A DNA stretch of 64,000 bases. Source: Eulemur rufifrons (taxonomy: Eukaryota; Chordata; Mammalia; Primates; Lemuridae). The stretch spans positions 5,450,501-5,514,500 of the forward strand of contig NC_091002.1 of assembly GCF_041146395.1 (NCBI RefSeq), given 5' to 3'. The position numbers and the translations under genes are program-made. Positions within the stretch are counted from its first letter, which is position 1; each line of letters starts with the position of its first letter. Of the stretch, positions 1-14,424 are shown one piece after another. The notes below the pieces were generated by a model, which had not been told where the DNA came from, did no database searches, and saw only the letters and a list, made by a program, of their open reading frames with translations.

Positions 1-29
1 GCCGGGTGACTGGGCGAGGAGGACGTTAT
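1..29 (-). CDS. SPON2: SPON2 coding exon 4, first 29 bases
   Basis: An acceptor reading CCCCAG ends at position 30. The exon then encodes ITSSSPSHPA (residues 214-223) and runs off the left edge. This matches the human continuation after the TVTE end of the preceding exon, and the phase is 0, as that exon requires. Confidence 0.85.
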
Positions 30-538
30 CTGGGGTGAAGGAAGAGGGGCTTGGCACCGGGGTCTGAGAAGCCCACCTTCTTGTGTGTGCTGTCCCCGCT
101 GGGGCCAGTACCCAATGTCCAGCAGGGCGGTGCCAGAAAACAGCCCCAACCTGGGCTCCTCTGAGTGACACACCAACCTGCACAGCCCTAGGGGTGGGCT
201 GGCCATGCCCTCCGCCTGGTGTGTGGCATCACAGGGTCAGCTGAGACATCCGTGAGGACAGCGCTTGATGCACTGCACTCACGTGCCAGGCATGGTCACA
301 TGCACACCTTAACGCAGCCCCAGAAGTGTGGGCTTGGAAACTGAGGCAGTAAAAGTCAAGACCCCCCATGATGGCCTCCTCCCTGTGATAGGGCAGGACT
401 GCAGCCCTGCTCACTGCCAGGCACCAGAAGCAGAGCCTCCTCTGTCAGGCAGAGGCGCTTGGCTCCGGTCTTCCCAGCGTGGGCAGCGTCAGGCATAGCA
501 CAAGTGACCGAAGGTGGCAGGGGCCGTCAGTCACTCAC

Positions 539-730
539 CTCAGTTACTGTGTCCTGTGGGATGGTCGCAAAGTTGGGGGAGGAGAAAGTGAAGCCGCTGT
601 CTGTCCCAGCGTCATGTGGGTAAAGGTCTACGGCCACCTGCTCCTTCCAGCGGCCTCCCTCGCACAGGTCCAGACTGTCGATGCCCACAAACCAGTCAGG
701 GCTGGGGACTATGCGCACCACGAAGGACAC
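539..730 (-). CDS. SPON2: SPON2 coding exon 3, spondin domain
   Basis: This exon encodes residues 150-213 (64 codons, phase 0 at both ends), starting [16 protein letters not shown] and ending IPQDTVTE. It is the conserved core of the F-spondin domain, with the PSPDWFVG and [10 protein letters not shown] blocks typical of the family. The acceptor is CACTCAG and the donor GTGAGT. Compared with the human protein as I know it there are a few substitutions, for example ID for VD and PHD for PYD, as expected for an orthologue in another primate. Confidence 0.93.
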
Positions 731-807
731 CTGAGTGCAGCCACAGCTCAGCCACTTGCCCGGGCCACGCACCCAGGGACCACCCACCCCTGCAGGACTG
801 CACTCAC

Positions 808-1031
808 CAGCGAGTGCCTGGAGTGGACCTCCAGCTCCGTGGAGGTCTGCCCAGTGCCGCTGGGGACAGCGGGGGCCGAGAACACCTCGTGCACGCTCTG
901 GAGCTTCTCCCCAGCAGCCTCAATCTCTCTCATCAGGGCCCAGGCCTCCCCTCGCTCTGCGAAGTCCCGCAGCCCATTGCTGACATACTCGTTCTTCCTC
1001 CACATGCTGTAGTCAGAGCTGTGGGCAGCCC
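808..1031 (-). CDS. SPON2: SPON2 coding exon 2, spondin domain
   Basis: This exon encodes the end of codon 75 and residues 76-149 (224 bases; it enters one base into a codon and leaves in phase 0). Recognisable blocks are [30 protein letters not shown] and [15 protein letters not shown]. The acceptor is CCCACAG and the donor is CTG followed by GTGAGT. The peptide ends [10 protein letters not shown] and joins directly to VSFVV of the next exon, as in human SPON2. It forms the first half of the F-spondin domain. Confidence 0.93.
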
Positions 1032-1500
1032 CTGTGGGACAACCCGGCCGAGTAAGCAGCCAAAAGTGAGAAGCAGCAGGGCCCCAGGCTCGGATCCCGG
1101 CTGGCCACCCTGAGTGGACACCACGTCCCTCCTTCCCAGAACTCCCTTGGCTGCAAGGCAGGGAAACCTGTCCATCCCTGGCAGATGCAGACCGTGACAT
1201 CTTCTGGCTGCACGCTGCCTAGATACCTGCTGGTGTGACAGGTGACCAGCCAGGCCTTCCCAGACTCTGCCACCCTGCCCCCACCACATCGCCAGAGCCC
1301 AGAACATCACCCGCCCGCATGCAGTAGGCACTTAGCAAGTATTTCTTGCATTGGTGCCTCTTTGATGTGAGTGCCCTCCAAACTGCAGAGTGCTGTGCAA
1401 CTGCTCGAGTGAAAATGTCCCCATGCTGCAGCTTCCTGGGTGGAGTAGGGTCACTGCTGAACAAGCCCTGAACTGGGGGTGGGGGAAGGGCTTCACTTAC

Positions 1501-1726
1501 CCAGCAGTGAAGACCACTGCGCAGGGGGCCGGAACAGCGGATACTGCTTGGGGAAGGCCGTCTGGCTCCACTTGCCCGTGAAGGTTATGCTGTATTTGGC
1601 CAGGGGCCTGGCCGTGCAGACGGACTCTCCCCCAAAAGGCTGGCCAGTGGTGGGGCTGAGTGTGGCCAGGAGGAGAGTCCAGAGAGCCCTGCCCAGGGTG
1701 GAGGCCAGGCTTGGGTTTTCCATCAC
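1501..1726 (-). CDS. SPON2: SPON2 coding exon 1: start codon and signal peptide
   Basis: The exon opens with three UTR bases after a CTCCTAG acceptor; the ATG is at 1723-1721. It encodes residues 1-74 plus one base of codon 75. Residues 1 to about 26 form a secretory signal peptide: a short polar N-terminus with one Arg, a hydrophobic core LWTLLLATL, then a small-residue cleavage zone before QPFGGESVC. The mature part has [20 protein letters not shown], the conserved start of the F-spondin domain. The donor is GTAAGT. I chose this ATG over the in-frame GTG just upstream because it matches the known N-terminus (MENPS). Confidence 0.95.
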
Positions 1727-2316
1727 CTAGGAGCAGAAGGGGAGAGCGGCAACGCGCTGGCACCCTCTCCAGACACTCCCTGCGACGTGCCAGTCCCCGG
1801 GTTTGAGACCAGAAAGGGCTCCCAGGCGGCACTGTGGGTGCTGGGGGCTCTGAGGTGGTCCCGAGGTGCCTGCACATCCCTCCCTGCTCTGCAAAACTTC
1901 CCTGCTGAGTTCTGGAGACCCCCATCCTGGGGAAGTGAAGGCTAGATTTGCCCATGTGCCTGCAAGAACCAAAGGGTGACTGGCAGGGTTACAGGCTGGA
2001 GGATCACTGCGCACTGAGCGAGCGGCAGCGGCCAAGGCATGGAGCTGGCGGCCTTACAGCTCTCTGGGCTGGTCTGGGCACGGCTGGGGAGGCTCTCCAC
2101 TGTGCCTCCGCCCTGGAGGGAACCAGGGCCCTAGCGGGTAAACTTGAGCAACTAGCTGTGCCCAGGACTAGATTAGCAAAGCTCGGGGTGTGGCCAGTCC
2201 CAGGGTGGGTCTCCCTCGTGGGGTGTTGCAGGTTTCTGGCCCAGGGGAAAGCGCCAGGAGGCCCCAACCCTCTCTGGGTCTGTGCGCCCAGGGGAGGAAG
2301 ACCACGCCGTACTCAC
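1727..2316 (-). other. SPON2: SPON2 intron upstream of the first coding exon
   Basis: This is GC-rich sequence between the probable 5' UTR exon donor and the acceptor at 1727-1728. I see no repeat or gene in it. Long open frames across it are in wrong phases and resemble no family. Confidence 0.4.
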
Positions 2317-2740
2317 CAGGCAGGAGCAGCGGGAGTGCAGGCAGTGGAGGGTTGGGGGCAGCTGGCCAGTCCCAGCTGTCCCAGTGAGAGGCTCCAGCTC
2401 TTCCTGGCAGGGTGCTCCACTGCCTGGCCTCCAGAGAGGGGCCGACAGGATGCGGGAGGAAGGAAGAGAAGGGAGGTCTGCCCCAGTGTGGATCACTCTG
2501 GCCTCCCAGCAACTCTGACTGCAGAGCTAACATTCTCCCAGGCCGGATCACCCCTCCCCTCCCGCCACTGCCGCACCCCTTTCTTTGTCCGTCAGTCCCT
2601 CCCTCCACACTCCTCCCTCCTCCATCTCCCTCCCTCTTCCTCTCTCTCTCCTTTTCCCTCAAGCCCCTTCCTGGTGTCCCCCCCTCCCTTGGTGCTAAAG
2701 GAAGCTCTGTGCTCCTAGACAGGGGAGCAGCCCAGGGCAT
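2317..2740 (-). promoter_or_regulatory. SPON2: Probable SPON2 5' UTR exon and promoter area
   Basis: A consensus-quality donor on the minus strand (CTG followed by GTGAGTAC, cut after 2317) lies about 590 bases upstream of the first coding exon acceptor, a reasonable place for the noncoding first exon. Upstream of it, at about 2545-2700, is a strongly strand-asymmetric stretch, nearly all C/T on the plus strand and so GA-rich on the coding strand. No clear TATA box is seen. The exon start cannot be set from sequence alone, so the right end given here is approximate. SPON2 has several alternative 5' exons in human. Confidence 0.4.
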
Positions 2741-3500
2741 GGGGGCTGCAGGGTTCTTGTTTGCACCTTATCTGAATTAAAGCCAGCCCTACACCTTCCT
2801 GGGCAGGGAGTGGCCCTGACCTGTGTCAGCAGTGGGCTGGGGAAGCCCTGGGGCTTCCAGCTAGGGCAACTCTGGCCCTTGGGGCCCTGTGTTTCAGCCT
2901 CTTTCCTTTCGTGGCCTAAAACTGCACAGAACAGCAGAGTGGTCTGCCCTGCGAGCCAGCCAGATGGCATCCACAGGCCATCCCTCCCAGATGGGGAGGC
3001 AGAGTGGGCTGTGGCCAGGGAGGCAGGGGCCACCCTCTCCAGGACCCCAGGCAGGGCTAGCACAGCCCTCTGCACCAGCAGTCGCCCTTCTCAGCCCAGG
3101 GGAGGGGGCTCCAGCCCCTGCCTGTCTTTGGGACATGCTAACGGATTCTGAAGTTTATCCGGCTCAATGGCAGGAGAGTATTTATAGAGCCCCAGTCATG
3201 GGATCTGGAAACCAGGAGGGAGGAAGGAGAGTGGAGACCGTCTTACTCAATCATTCCCAGGCCTCTGCTCAGCCGAGTTACCCAGGGAGCTTCTAAGCTT
3301 ACACAAAATACATTCTGATTTGGGGAACCCTGTTAATGTTTCACATATTCAGAGAGAGGGAAAATGAATAGAATCAAAAAGGATAGAATGTAAACAAAAA
3401 CAAATGACCTAACCTATATTTCAAATAAACAGCACAACCACAGGGAGGTAGCTCTGAAGACAGTATTTAGACTCCAGGTCCTCAGGCCAAAGGCAAATTC
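2741..3500. other. Intergenic, nothing recognised
   Basis: This is unique-looking sequence upstream of SPON2: GC-rich to about 3290, then AT-richer. I see no gene, RNA or classifiable repeat. It could include distal SPON2 promoter elements, but nothing specific supports that. Confidence 0.4.
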
Positions 3501-3504
3501 CAAC

Positions 3505-4112
3505 TCAGCACTTCGCAAACGTTTTGGTCTGAGGATTCCTTCACACCCTTAAAAGGCATTGAGGACCCCAAGAACTTTTGTTTGTATAGGTTATACCTGT
3601 CGATACTTACCCTATTCTTAATCATAACAAAAATGTCCAGAAAACTTACTCACTTAAAAATAGCAAATAAGGCTATTACATGTTAACATAAATAGCATAA
3701 TGTTTTATGGAAAACAACTATATTTTCCAAAATAAAAAGCCTTAGTGAGAAAAGTGGCAATGGTTCTCCATTTCTGCAAATCTTTTTATTGTCTGGCTTA
3801 GTAGAAGCTGGGCTCTCATATCTGTGTCTACGTTTAACCTGATAAAATGTGTCATGTTAGTTGAAGTGCATGAAGAGAATTCAGCTTTACATGGCTATGT
3901 GGTTGGAAAAGGGAGGCGTCCTTGACAGCCTTGTCAGAAAATCGTGGCTGTGCCCCGCAGCCTCTGAAGACTGCACTGTATACCCATCAGAGCATGAGAG
4001 TAAAAGGGTGCTCTTATGGAAATGGCTTCGACCTCACCACCCCCTGGAAGGACCTCCAGGGGTCCCCACAGCACACGTGGGCAACTGCTGTTCCAAACAG
4101 ACACAGGACCCT
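3505..4112 (+). mobile_element. Old nonautonomous hAT-Charlie-like DNA transposon
   Basis: The left end resembles the common GTTCTCAAA...TGAGGA motif (here CGCAAACGTTTTGGTCTGAGGA). The right end is its approximate inverse, with CTCCAGGGGTCCCCACAGCACACGTGGGCAAC. The interior carries segments recognised from this mammalian repeat, for example GTCTGGCTTAGTAGAAG and GGTTGGAAAAGGGAGG. It is heavily diverged, so an ancient insertion shared by placental mammals is expected. The exact subfamily is not assigned. Confidence 0.55.
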
Positions 4113-6736
4113 GATTCACAGGCTGTTTTCGCACAGAGGCATGGGGTAACAGATCTGCAACTACTCTGTGTGTTCTAGGACCGAACCGTGCGTGCAACGT
4201 TCCTCACCGTTGAATATGGAGTTACAGACGAGGGAAAGGGCAGGTGCGGAGAGCTGTGCATTGTTGCAGAGGAACTGCAGGTCAGTGCGAGCTTGCGCTT
4301 TCCAAGTCAGATGGTGAGTATGTGCGTGTGCGTGTGAGGGTGCACACCATCCTTCCCTAGCTGTGTCAGCTGAAAGAGCCTAGGAGCAGCGACACGCCCA
4401 TAGCCTGGCCCCAGACCTAGGTTTCTAAGCACCACTCCCCACTGAAAGGCACCTGGGCTCCTTGGAGACATGGCTGATTCTCAGTTGGAGGAAAGGAAGT
4501 AGATGGGCTGGGAAAATCTTGTGCTGGGGAGCCAGAGACGCTGTGGGCCGCTCTGTGCTATGGTTCACTCAGGTGCAGTCTGGATCTCACCCCAGCTCCA
4601 TCAGTGACAGCAGTCTCAGGGCTCACCTCACTCTACAGGAGGCCAAGGATAGCTTAAACACAGCCTGAGTGGCATCTGGAATCTCCCGCCTCTTAGCCCC
4701 CACCCCTCACACCCACCTCAGGAAGGCTTTGCAACCTGGAGCTCCAGCTGTGATGTGCAGCTGGTGGGCATTGCAGGCCTGGGGCACCTCCAGGCAGGGC
4801 CACAGCTGATTTGCCTGGGGCTGCCCCAGGAGGGTGCTGGGCTGGTTGGAGGGCCAGAGAGGAACTTCCTTTGGTGGTGGGAGTGCCCCGCTTCAAAAGC
4901 ACGCCTGAGAAGTTTTGTGGGACATAGGAAGGGTTCTTTGCTCTGTGCAGAGAGGGGCAGAGAGGGCGGCCTGAGGAAAGGTGGGCTTAATTTCTGGATC
5001 CTACAGCCCTTTGGGTTGTGTTGGGCTGGGGTCTCAGGAGGAGCTGTTTCTGCGCTCAGGCAAGGACCCCAGCCAGTTAAGGAGTCAGTCAGCTTGCTTG
5101 AGTCCATGCTTTTATGGACTCACTGGGAACCTCTCTGACCCTCAGACTCCTCCTCTTTAAATTTGGATGCTGTGTCCTATCCCCTGCTGAGGATCACAAG
5201 AGGTAGCACTCTATAAGGCATTCCCCCACACAGAAGGGTTTCTGTGTGTACACAGGAAGGAGTGCTCCCACAGTACCTTCACCCATTCATTAAACACGTG
5301 GTGAACACCTCTTGCATCTCATAGATGGGGCCAAAGAAGTGACCCCAATAGACCTGAGGCTGCGGTGGGCTGGAGGTGGAGAGGATAGATTGTGTAGCCT
5401 GGACTCTGTTACTCAATAAGTGTTTAGTTAGTTGGTTGACACTGAGGACAGTGTTAGTGTCCTCTGAGGACAAGGCCTTCCTGGAGATCACTCCTAGCCA
5501 TTCACCCCAAGGTGGTTTCCAGGGGAGTGTGGCACAGGGCTGTGGCTGCAGCCGGCACAGCAGTCCTGTCCTCACCCAGCCCCTGTCTCGGATGGCCCCG
5601 CAGGCCTCCCCTAGTCACTGACTAGTCCCTAACTGCCCCATGCCTGCTGTGGCTCAGGCTAGTGGAGAGGACAGTGTGAGTAATGGATGGGCCCAGCACT
5701 CCCAGGGTGTTGGCAATTTTTAAAAGGTGTCTGTTAACGAAAATGAGTTGCTAATGTTGGACTTTTGGATGACCACAAGGTGTATAAAGTTCCCTTCCCA
5801 ACTGGGAATGGGAGGTTGGAGTTTGTGCTACTTAAATTGGATCTGAGCAGGCGGGTGTGGGGTTTCCATGAGTCTGTCTGTGAGCTGCTCAGAGAAGGCA
5901 GCACACAGGCATGCTCGATGAGTGCTCCCTGCCTGCCAGCCACACCCTGTTCCACCCCCAGAACCCATGATGCTAGGAGGGGAAAGGCCTTCTTTGCTGC
6001 TTGGTTCTAGCTAGCCGAGGGGGCCCTCTAGGTCTGGCATAACAACAGCTCCTTCAGGGCTTGCCTGTGCCCCTCCCTGGGGCGTGGCACAGGACCCCAG
6101 GCCTGACGGGGCAGAGCCAAGGCTCCCAGCCACATCTGCTGACTCAGACTGAGAGTTCCCACCCGTGGGGCAGGCTGTTTCCTCCAGAACAAACGCCAGG
6201 CATCGGTATCTGGCTCCCCAGGGGGACCCTGCCACAAATTTAAAAACTCACATGCAGTTACCCACATATGCCAGCCCACACAGGCACAACTCATCTGCTC
6301 CTGTGCTCACCCACAGACATGTACCAAAGGGCCTCACTCCTGCCAGACACCCGGTCTCTGCACACCTCTGTTTTCTACAGGCTGCTTCAATCTTTGAGCT
6401 GTGGTGTTCCCAGAAATGGGGCTAGGCAGCCCCTGGCTCTCCCTAGCCCACTCCCCTTCCTCTTCAGCACCTCACTATGCTCCCTGTGCTGGGACACCCC
6501 ACTTTTCTCATACCCCAGGGCCTTGCCCTTGCAGCGGCCTCTTCCTAAATAATAACTCTTCCCAGTTGGCTTCTTCCAGTCCTACAGGTCTCAGGGAGAA
6601 TACCCCCAGGCCCCTAGCCAGACCGTCGTCGTGGCTTCATTTTCAATCAGGGCTCCTGTAGAGAAAAAAATCTACTCTAACTACTGTAAGCAGACAGGAA
6701 TTTATGACAGGGTGTTAAGTGGCTTATAGAATTGTG
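4113..6736. other. Intergenic, unique-looking; one MIR-like patch
   Basis: No gene is supported. At about 5120-5215 there is a MIR-like 3' half (ACCTCTCTGACCCTCAGACTCC followed by a TTTAAATTTGG block and a GAGGATCACAAGAGG segment). The rest is moderately GC-rich unique sequence with no recognised element. Confidence 0.4.
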
Positions 6737-7046
6737 GGCCGGGAGCGGTGGCTCACGCCTGTAATCCTAGCACTCTGGGAGGCCGAGGTGGGCGGATCGT
6801 TTGAGCTCAGGAGTTCGAGACCAGCCTGAGCAAGAGCGAGACCCCATCTCTACTAAAAATAGAAAGAAATTATATGGACAGCTAAAAATATATATAGAAA
6901 AAACTAGCCGGGCATGGTGGCGCATGCCTGTAGTCCCAGCTACTCGGGAGGCTGAGGAGTCTGAGGTTGCTGTGAGCTAGGCTGACGCCACGGCACTCAC
7001 TCTAGCCTGGGCAACAGAGTGAGACTCTGTCTCAAAAAAAAAAAAA
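6737..7046 (+). mobile_element. Alu SINE, strepsirrhine type
   Basis: It starts GGCCGGGAGCGGTGGCTCACG and has the diagnostic middle segment TAGAAAGAAATTATATGGAC and the right arm TGACGCCACGGCACTCACTC, ending in an A-run at 7034-7046. The right arm is slightly shortened just after GGCTGAGGAG. Target-site duplications AGAATTGTG lie at 6728-6736 and 7046-7054. Pol III A-box and B-box sequences are recognisable in the left arm. The intact duplication points to a lineage-specific insertion. Confidence 0.95.
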
Positions 7047-7054
7047 GAATTGTG

Positions 7055-7699
7055 AGGAGGGTTGAAGAAAGACTCTGCCCCGCACTTCCAAGGACAACTT
7101 CCAAAGCTGCACAGAAGGACTGGCTGCTGGTCCTGCTCAGGAGCTGCCACCCACAGTAGCAAACAGCTGCCTCGCACTGGCCCCCTCCCACCTGCTTACC
7201 TCCATTCCAGGATCAGGTTTCTCTGAGCACTCCTGGTGGGCAGAGCCTGAATCAGGTTAGGGTTTCTAAGGTCTTGGGCTCAGCTTTGCAGCCTCTGTAG
7301 TCCAGGGAGTCACCTGGAAGGGGGGTGGGAACAGGTGCTGAGCCACAGCCCAATACAGCGCCCACTCCCACTTGATCCTCCCCAACTTACTGAGCTAATG
7401 CTGAGCAGGGACCTGGCATGGCCAGCTCACCCTCTGGAAGCATGACCACTACATCACGACTGGCTTGAAGGAGAGTCCTGAATGCAGCACTCCCACCCAG
7501 TATCACAGTAAATCCTCCAGTTGCACATTAGAGAGGAGGCCTGGCCACAACTGGTGGGCCACAGAGCTGGGAAAAGAATCCACTGCTACCACCTGGCTAT
7601 AAATGCTGATTTTTTCCTCCTCTGTGCAACAGTCCACCTGTCTTAAATATGGGCCTGTCCATTTTCAGTAGCATTTTCCAAAGTGTCTTTATTCATCCA

Positions 7700-7700
<1 letters not shown>
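7055..7700. other. Intergenic, nothing recognised
   Basis: Unique-looking sequence between an Alu and the start of the first L1. I see no gene or named repeat. Confidence 0.4.
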
Positions 7701-10165
<2,465 letters not shown>

Positions 10166-13075
10166 AAGACAGTATAGGAAGATTGTGGGAAGATGGTGGA
10201 GTGGGAAGCATCAGGAATTTGTCTATCTACCAAGACAACAATTGCACTGGCAGAATGTAACTATTTTGGAGTCTATTGAAGGATTACAACTTCCAGGAAA
10301 GCTTGGATGATAAAGTACAGTTATTTTTGGCACAGTAGCATCTGCCAACCACCACCACCCCAGCCTGAAGGCAGGCAGCTGTACTTATGTTCCTGGAGCA
10401 GTTTGCACACAGTTTGCAGAAGCCAGTGCGGCAAAAACAGACCCTGTCCTTCAGATATTTTGGGTCTGTGTTCTTATCACTGATTGTTATTCTGGTAACA
10501 GGTGTAGACAAAGAGGCAGGTGGCCATTATTTTACTTCTCCCATTGTTGCAAGCCTCCTCCCCACTGCCCCAGCTCAAGTGATTTCCAAGAGATTTAAAG
10601 GGCCTGTGCCCTCCCCAACTTAATTTGTCTCTTTTTCCCTTTGGGGGAGCTTAGTCTTAAAGACTAAGACATTAAAAAATGACTGCATATACAGGGAAAA
10701 TTAGAAAGTGATATCAAATGCCAGGGAAAGGCACAAGCTCAGAAAAGCCCTGAGGAGACCTTAAATTTGCACTTAAGGCTGCTCCTTGGCACAGAGAAAG
10801 CCTACAAAAATAACAACAAAACCAATAACAAAAATAACAAAACTTGTGGATGGGGGAGAACCTGATTACCAGGGTTATGATATTATTAGATTCAAATATC
10901 CAGTTTTCAAGGAAAAAAATCACAAGGCATACATAAAAACAGGAAAGTACGGTCCATTTAAAGGAAAAAAAAATAAATCAACAGAAACTGTCTCTAAAAA
11001 AGACCTGATGACAGATCTACTAGACAAAGACTTTAAAATAACTACCTGAAAGATGCTCAGAGAACTAGAAAAAGATGTGGAGAAAGTCAATAAAATGATG
11101 AATGAATAAAATGGAAATATCAATAAAGACATATAAAACCTAAAAAGAAACCACAAAGAAATTCTGGAGCTGAAAATTACAATAATGGAAATAAAATTTA
11201 CTAGAGGGATTCAAAGGCAGATTTGAGTAGGTAGAAGAAAAAAATCAGTGAACTTAATATAGGATAATGGAAATTACTGAGTCTAAGAAACAGAAAAAGT
11301 ACTGAAGAAAAGTGAACAAAGCCTTTATGGTGACTTGTGGACACCATAAAGAAGACCAAGATATGCATGTGGGAGTCCAGAAGGAGAAGAGAGACAGAAA
11401 GGAGGAGAACATTTGAAAAAATAATAGCTGAAAGCTTCCCAAATCTGATGAAAGACATGTATATTAACATCCAAGAAGTTCAAATAACCCCAAGTATGAT
11501 GAACTCACAGACACCTATACAAAGACATATTATAATCAAACTTTTGAAAGACAGATAAGACAGAATCCTGAAAGCAGTAAGAGAAGTGACCCATCACATA
11601 CAAGGGATTGTCAATAGGACTATCAGCAGATATCTCGTAAAACAAACAAACAAACAAACAAAAAACTTTGGAAGCCAGAAGGCAGTGGGCTGATATATTC
11701 TGACTGCTTAGGAACAAAACTGTCAACCAGCAAAACTGTTCTTCAAAAGTGAGAGAGAAATTAAGACATTAAATAAACAATGGGTGAGGGAGTTTATTAC
11801 CATTAGGTCTGCCCTGCAAGAAATGCTCAAGGATGTGCTACAGGGTGAAATGAAAAGACACTAGACGGTAACTTGAAGTCGTATAAAGAAATAAAGAATT
11901 CAGTAAAAGTAAATACATCAGCAATTATAAAAGTTAATATTATAGTAATGATGGCTTATAACTCCACTTTTTTGTTTTCCAAATGATTTAAGAGAATAAA
12001 CAAAAATAGAAAAATAATTGAAAAAAATCAATGAAAATAAAAGTCAATTCTTTGAAACAATCAAGAAAATTGAACAGCTAGATCAAGAAAAAAAAGAAAG
12101 AAGACTCAAATTACTAAAGTCAGGAATGAAATAGGAGACATTACTAAATAACCTCCTGAACAAAAAGATTTGTGAGAGAATCCTAGGAACAACTAGATAC
12201 CCACAAATTAGATAATCTAGACGAAATGGACAAGTTCTTAGGGCACAAGCTATTGAAATTGACTCAAGAAGAAATAGAAAATGTGAATAGAGCAATACAA
12301 ACACAGAGACTGAAGTAGCAATTATAAATCAAAAAAACTTTCCACAAAGAAAAGCCCAGGTTCAGATAGATTCACTGGTGAATTTTACCAAGTGTTTGGA
12401 GGAGAATTAACACAAATCCTTCTTAAACTCTTCCAAAAAAATAGAAAAGGAAATAGTTCCTAACTCATTTTATGAGGCCAATATTACCCTGATACCAAAA
12501 CTAGACAAAATCATCGCAGGGAATGAAACCTAAGACCAATATCTCTTACAAATATAGATACAAAAATGTTCAACAAAACATTAGCAAACTGAATCCAACA
12601 ATATTTTTTTAAAAAGATTATAAACAATGATGAAGGTTTGGTTCAACATGAAAAACAATCAACATAATACACCAGATTAATAAATAAAAGATAAATCTAC
12701 GTGATCATTTGAATAAAGGCAGAAGAAGCATTTGATGAAATTCAACATTCTTTCATTACAAAAATACTTAGCAAACTAAGAGTAGAAAGGAACTTTCTCA
12801 ACCTGATAAAGGGCATCTATGAAAAAAAACCACAGCTAACATCATACTTAATGGTGAAAGATTGAAAGATCCCCCCCCAGGTCAGCAACAAGACAAGGAT
12901 GCCGGCTCCCATGATGCCTATTCAACATTGTGCTGGATGTCTGAGCCACAGCGATTATTAATCAAGAAAATGAAATTAAAGGCAGCCATGTTAGCAGGGA
13001 AGAAGTAAAATTATTTCTATTTGCAGATGACATGATTTCATACATACAAATCCTAAGAAATCCATAGAAAAAATA

Positions 13076-13480
13076 TTGGAGCTAATAAATGAGTTTAGCA
13101 ACGCTGCAGATACAAGATTAACATACAAAAATCAGTTGTATTTCTATACACTATCAGTGATCAAACTGGAAATGAAATTGGGAAAACAATTCCATATAAT
13201 AGCATCAAAAAGAATAAAATACTTAGGAATAAATTTAACCAAAGAAGTGCAAGACTTGTACATTAAAAACTACAAAACATTGTTAGAAGAAATTAAAGAA
13301 GACCTGAATAAATGGAAAGACATTTTGTGTTCATCAATTAAAAGAATTAATATTGTTAAGATGGCAATATTCCCCAAATTCATCTACAGATCTGATGCAG
13401 TCCTTATCAAAATTCCAAATGCTTTTTTTTTCCTAGAAATGAAACGGCTGATTCTAAAATTAACATGGTATTGCAGTTAG
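13076..13480 (+). pseudogene. L1 ORF2p fragment (C-terminal RT and beyond)
   Basis: A 134-codon open stretch of the L1 reverse transcriptase ORF, downstream of the polymerase active-site area. It contains YLGINLTKEVQDLYIKNYKT and LNKWKDILCSSIKRINIVKM, characteristic of L1 ORF2p. It ends where an antisense Alu with a long T/TA tract was inserted. Remnant only. Confidence 0.8.
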
Positions 13481-13489
13481 CAAAAACTG

Positions 13490-13492
<3 letters not shown>

Positions 13493-13553
<61 letters not shown>
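13493..13553. repeat. (TA)n and poly(T) tract at an Alu tail
   Basis: About 16 TA units (13493-13525) run straight into 28 or so T residues (to 13553). This is the tail of the antisense Alu, with a microsatellite grown at its end. It is prone to length variation. Confidence 0.9.
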
Positions 13554-13867
13554 GAGACGGTCTCACCCTGTTGCCTGGGCTAGAGTGCCATGGTGTCAGC
13601 CTAGCTCACAGCAACCTCAAACTGCTGGGCTCAAGTGACCCTCCTGCCTCAGCCTCCCGAGTAGCTGGGACTACAGGCATGTGCCACCATGCCCGGCTAA
13701 TTTTTTCTATATATATATTTTTAGATTTCCATATAATTTCTTTCTATTTTTAGTAAAAACAGGGTCTTGCTCTTGCTCAGGCTGGTCTCGAACTCCTGAG
13801 CTCAAACGATCCGCCCCCCTGGCCTCCCAGAGTGCTAGGATTACAGGCATGAGCCACCCTCCTGGCT
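13525..13867 (-). mobile_element. Alu SINE, antisense, inserted in L1 ORF2
   Basis: Full-length antisense Alu with the strepsirrhine middle segment. It is flanked by a slightly diverged target-site duplication GCAAAAACTGCCTTATA / GCAAAAACTTCCTTATA at about 13480 and 13868. Its 5' end has decayed (CCACCCTCCTGGCT rather than CGCGCCCGGCC), so it is older than the 8.6-kb copy. Confidence 0.95.
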
Positions 13868-14257
13868 GCAAAAACTTCCTTATAAAAGAAGAACTAAGTT
13901 GGGGGATTCACACTTACCAATTTCAAAAATGACTTCAAAGCTACAGTAATCAAGACAGTGTGGCTTAGGGATAGACATATAGACCAATGGAATAGAATTC
14001 AGAGTCTAGAAATAAACCCCTACATTTATGGTCAATTAGTTTCAACAAACGTGCCAAGATCATCCACTGGAGGAAAGAATAGCCTCTTCAACAAATGGTG
14101 CTGAGACAACTGGATATCCACTTGGAAAAGAATGAAGATTCCTACTTCACGCCATATACAAAAATTAACTCAAAATTTATCCAAGACGTAAAAGTAAAAG
14201 CCATGGGTTTTGGCCCACAGGGGTAGACAGACCTGGCTGAAGGGTTGGCCTCTCAGC

Positions 14258-14424
14258 CTTTTTTTTCTTTCTTTCTTTCTTTCTTTCTTTTTTTTTTTTT
14301 TTTGGTGAAACAGCCTTGCTCTGTCACCCAGGCTACAGTGCAATGGTGTCATCATAGCTCACTGCAACCTCAAACTCCTGGGCTCAAGTGATCCTCTTGC
14401 CTTGGTCTCCGAAAGTGCTAGGGC
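14258..14424 (-). mobile_element. Alu left-monomer-like SINE, antisense
   Basis: A T-rich tail with several CTTT units (14258-14303) is followed by an antisense Alu left arm (TTGCTCTGTCACCCAGGCTA, CATAGCTCACTGCAACCTC, AAGTGCTAGG). It lacks the strepsirrhine middle segment, so it is an older Alu type or a free left monomer (FLAM-like). Confidence 0.8.

Larger units (their letters stand above)
1..2317 (-). other. SPON2: SPON2 locus, 5' part only
   Basis: This is the 5' portion of the spondin-2 (mindin) gene, read right to left. Three complete coding exons and the first bases of a fourth give residues 1-223; human SPON2 is 331 residues, so the end of the spondin domain and the C-terminal thrombospondin type-1 repeat lie beyond the left edge. 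Exon phases join without a break and all visible introns begin with GT and end with AG. Mindin is a secreted extracellular-matrix protein known to bind bacterial surface glycans and integrins and to act as an opsonin. No stop or frameshift is seen in the coding part, so the gene looks functional. Identification rests on recognised near-identity to the human protein. Confidence 0.95.
10170..14200 (+). mobile_element. Old L1 with 5' end, ORF1 remnant and partial ORF2
   Basis: A second L1 5' end starts near 10170 (GGGAAGATGGTGGAGTGGGA). An ORF1-like part at 10780-11570 includes ESFPNLMKDMYINIQEVQ and RHIIIKLL. The post-ORF1 region follows at 11810-11970. From about 11980 the sequence matches ORF2 well inside the reverse transcriptase part, so the endonuclease and the start of the RT are missing. 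A remaining frame at 13076-13480 (LGINLTKEVQDLYIKNYKTL, INIVKMAIFPKFIYR) is typical L1 ORF2p. An antisense Alu interrupts at 13525. There are numerous stops and frameshifts, and it is a dead copy. Confidence 0.8.
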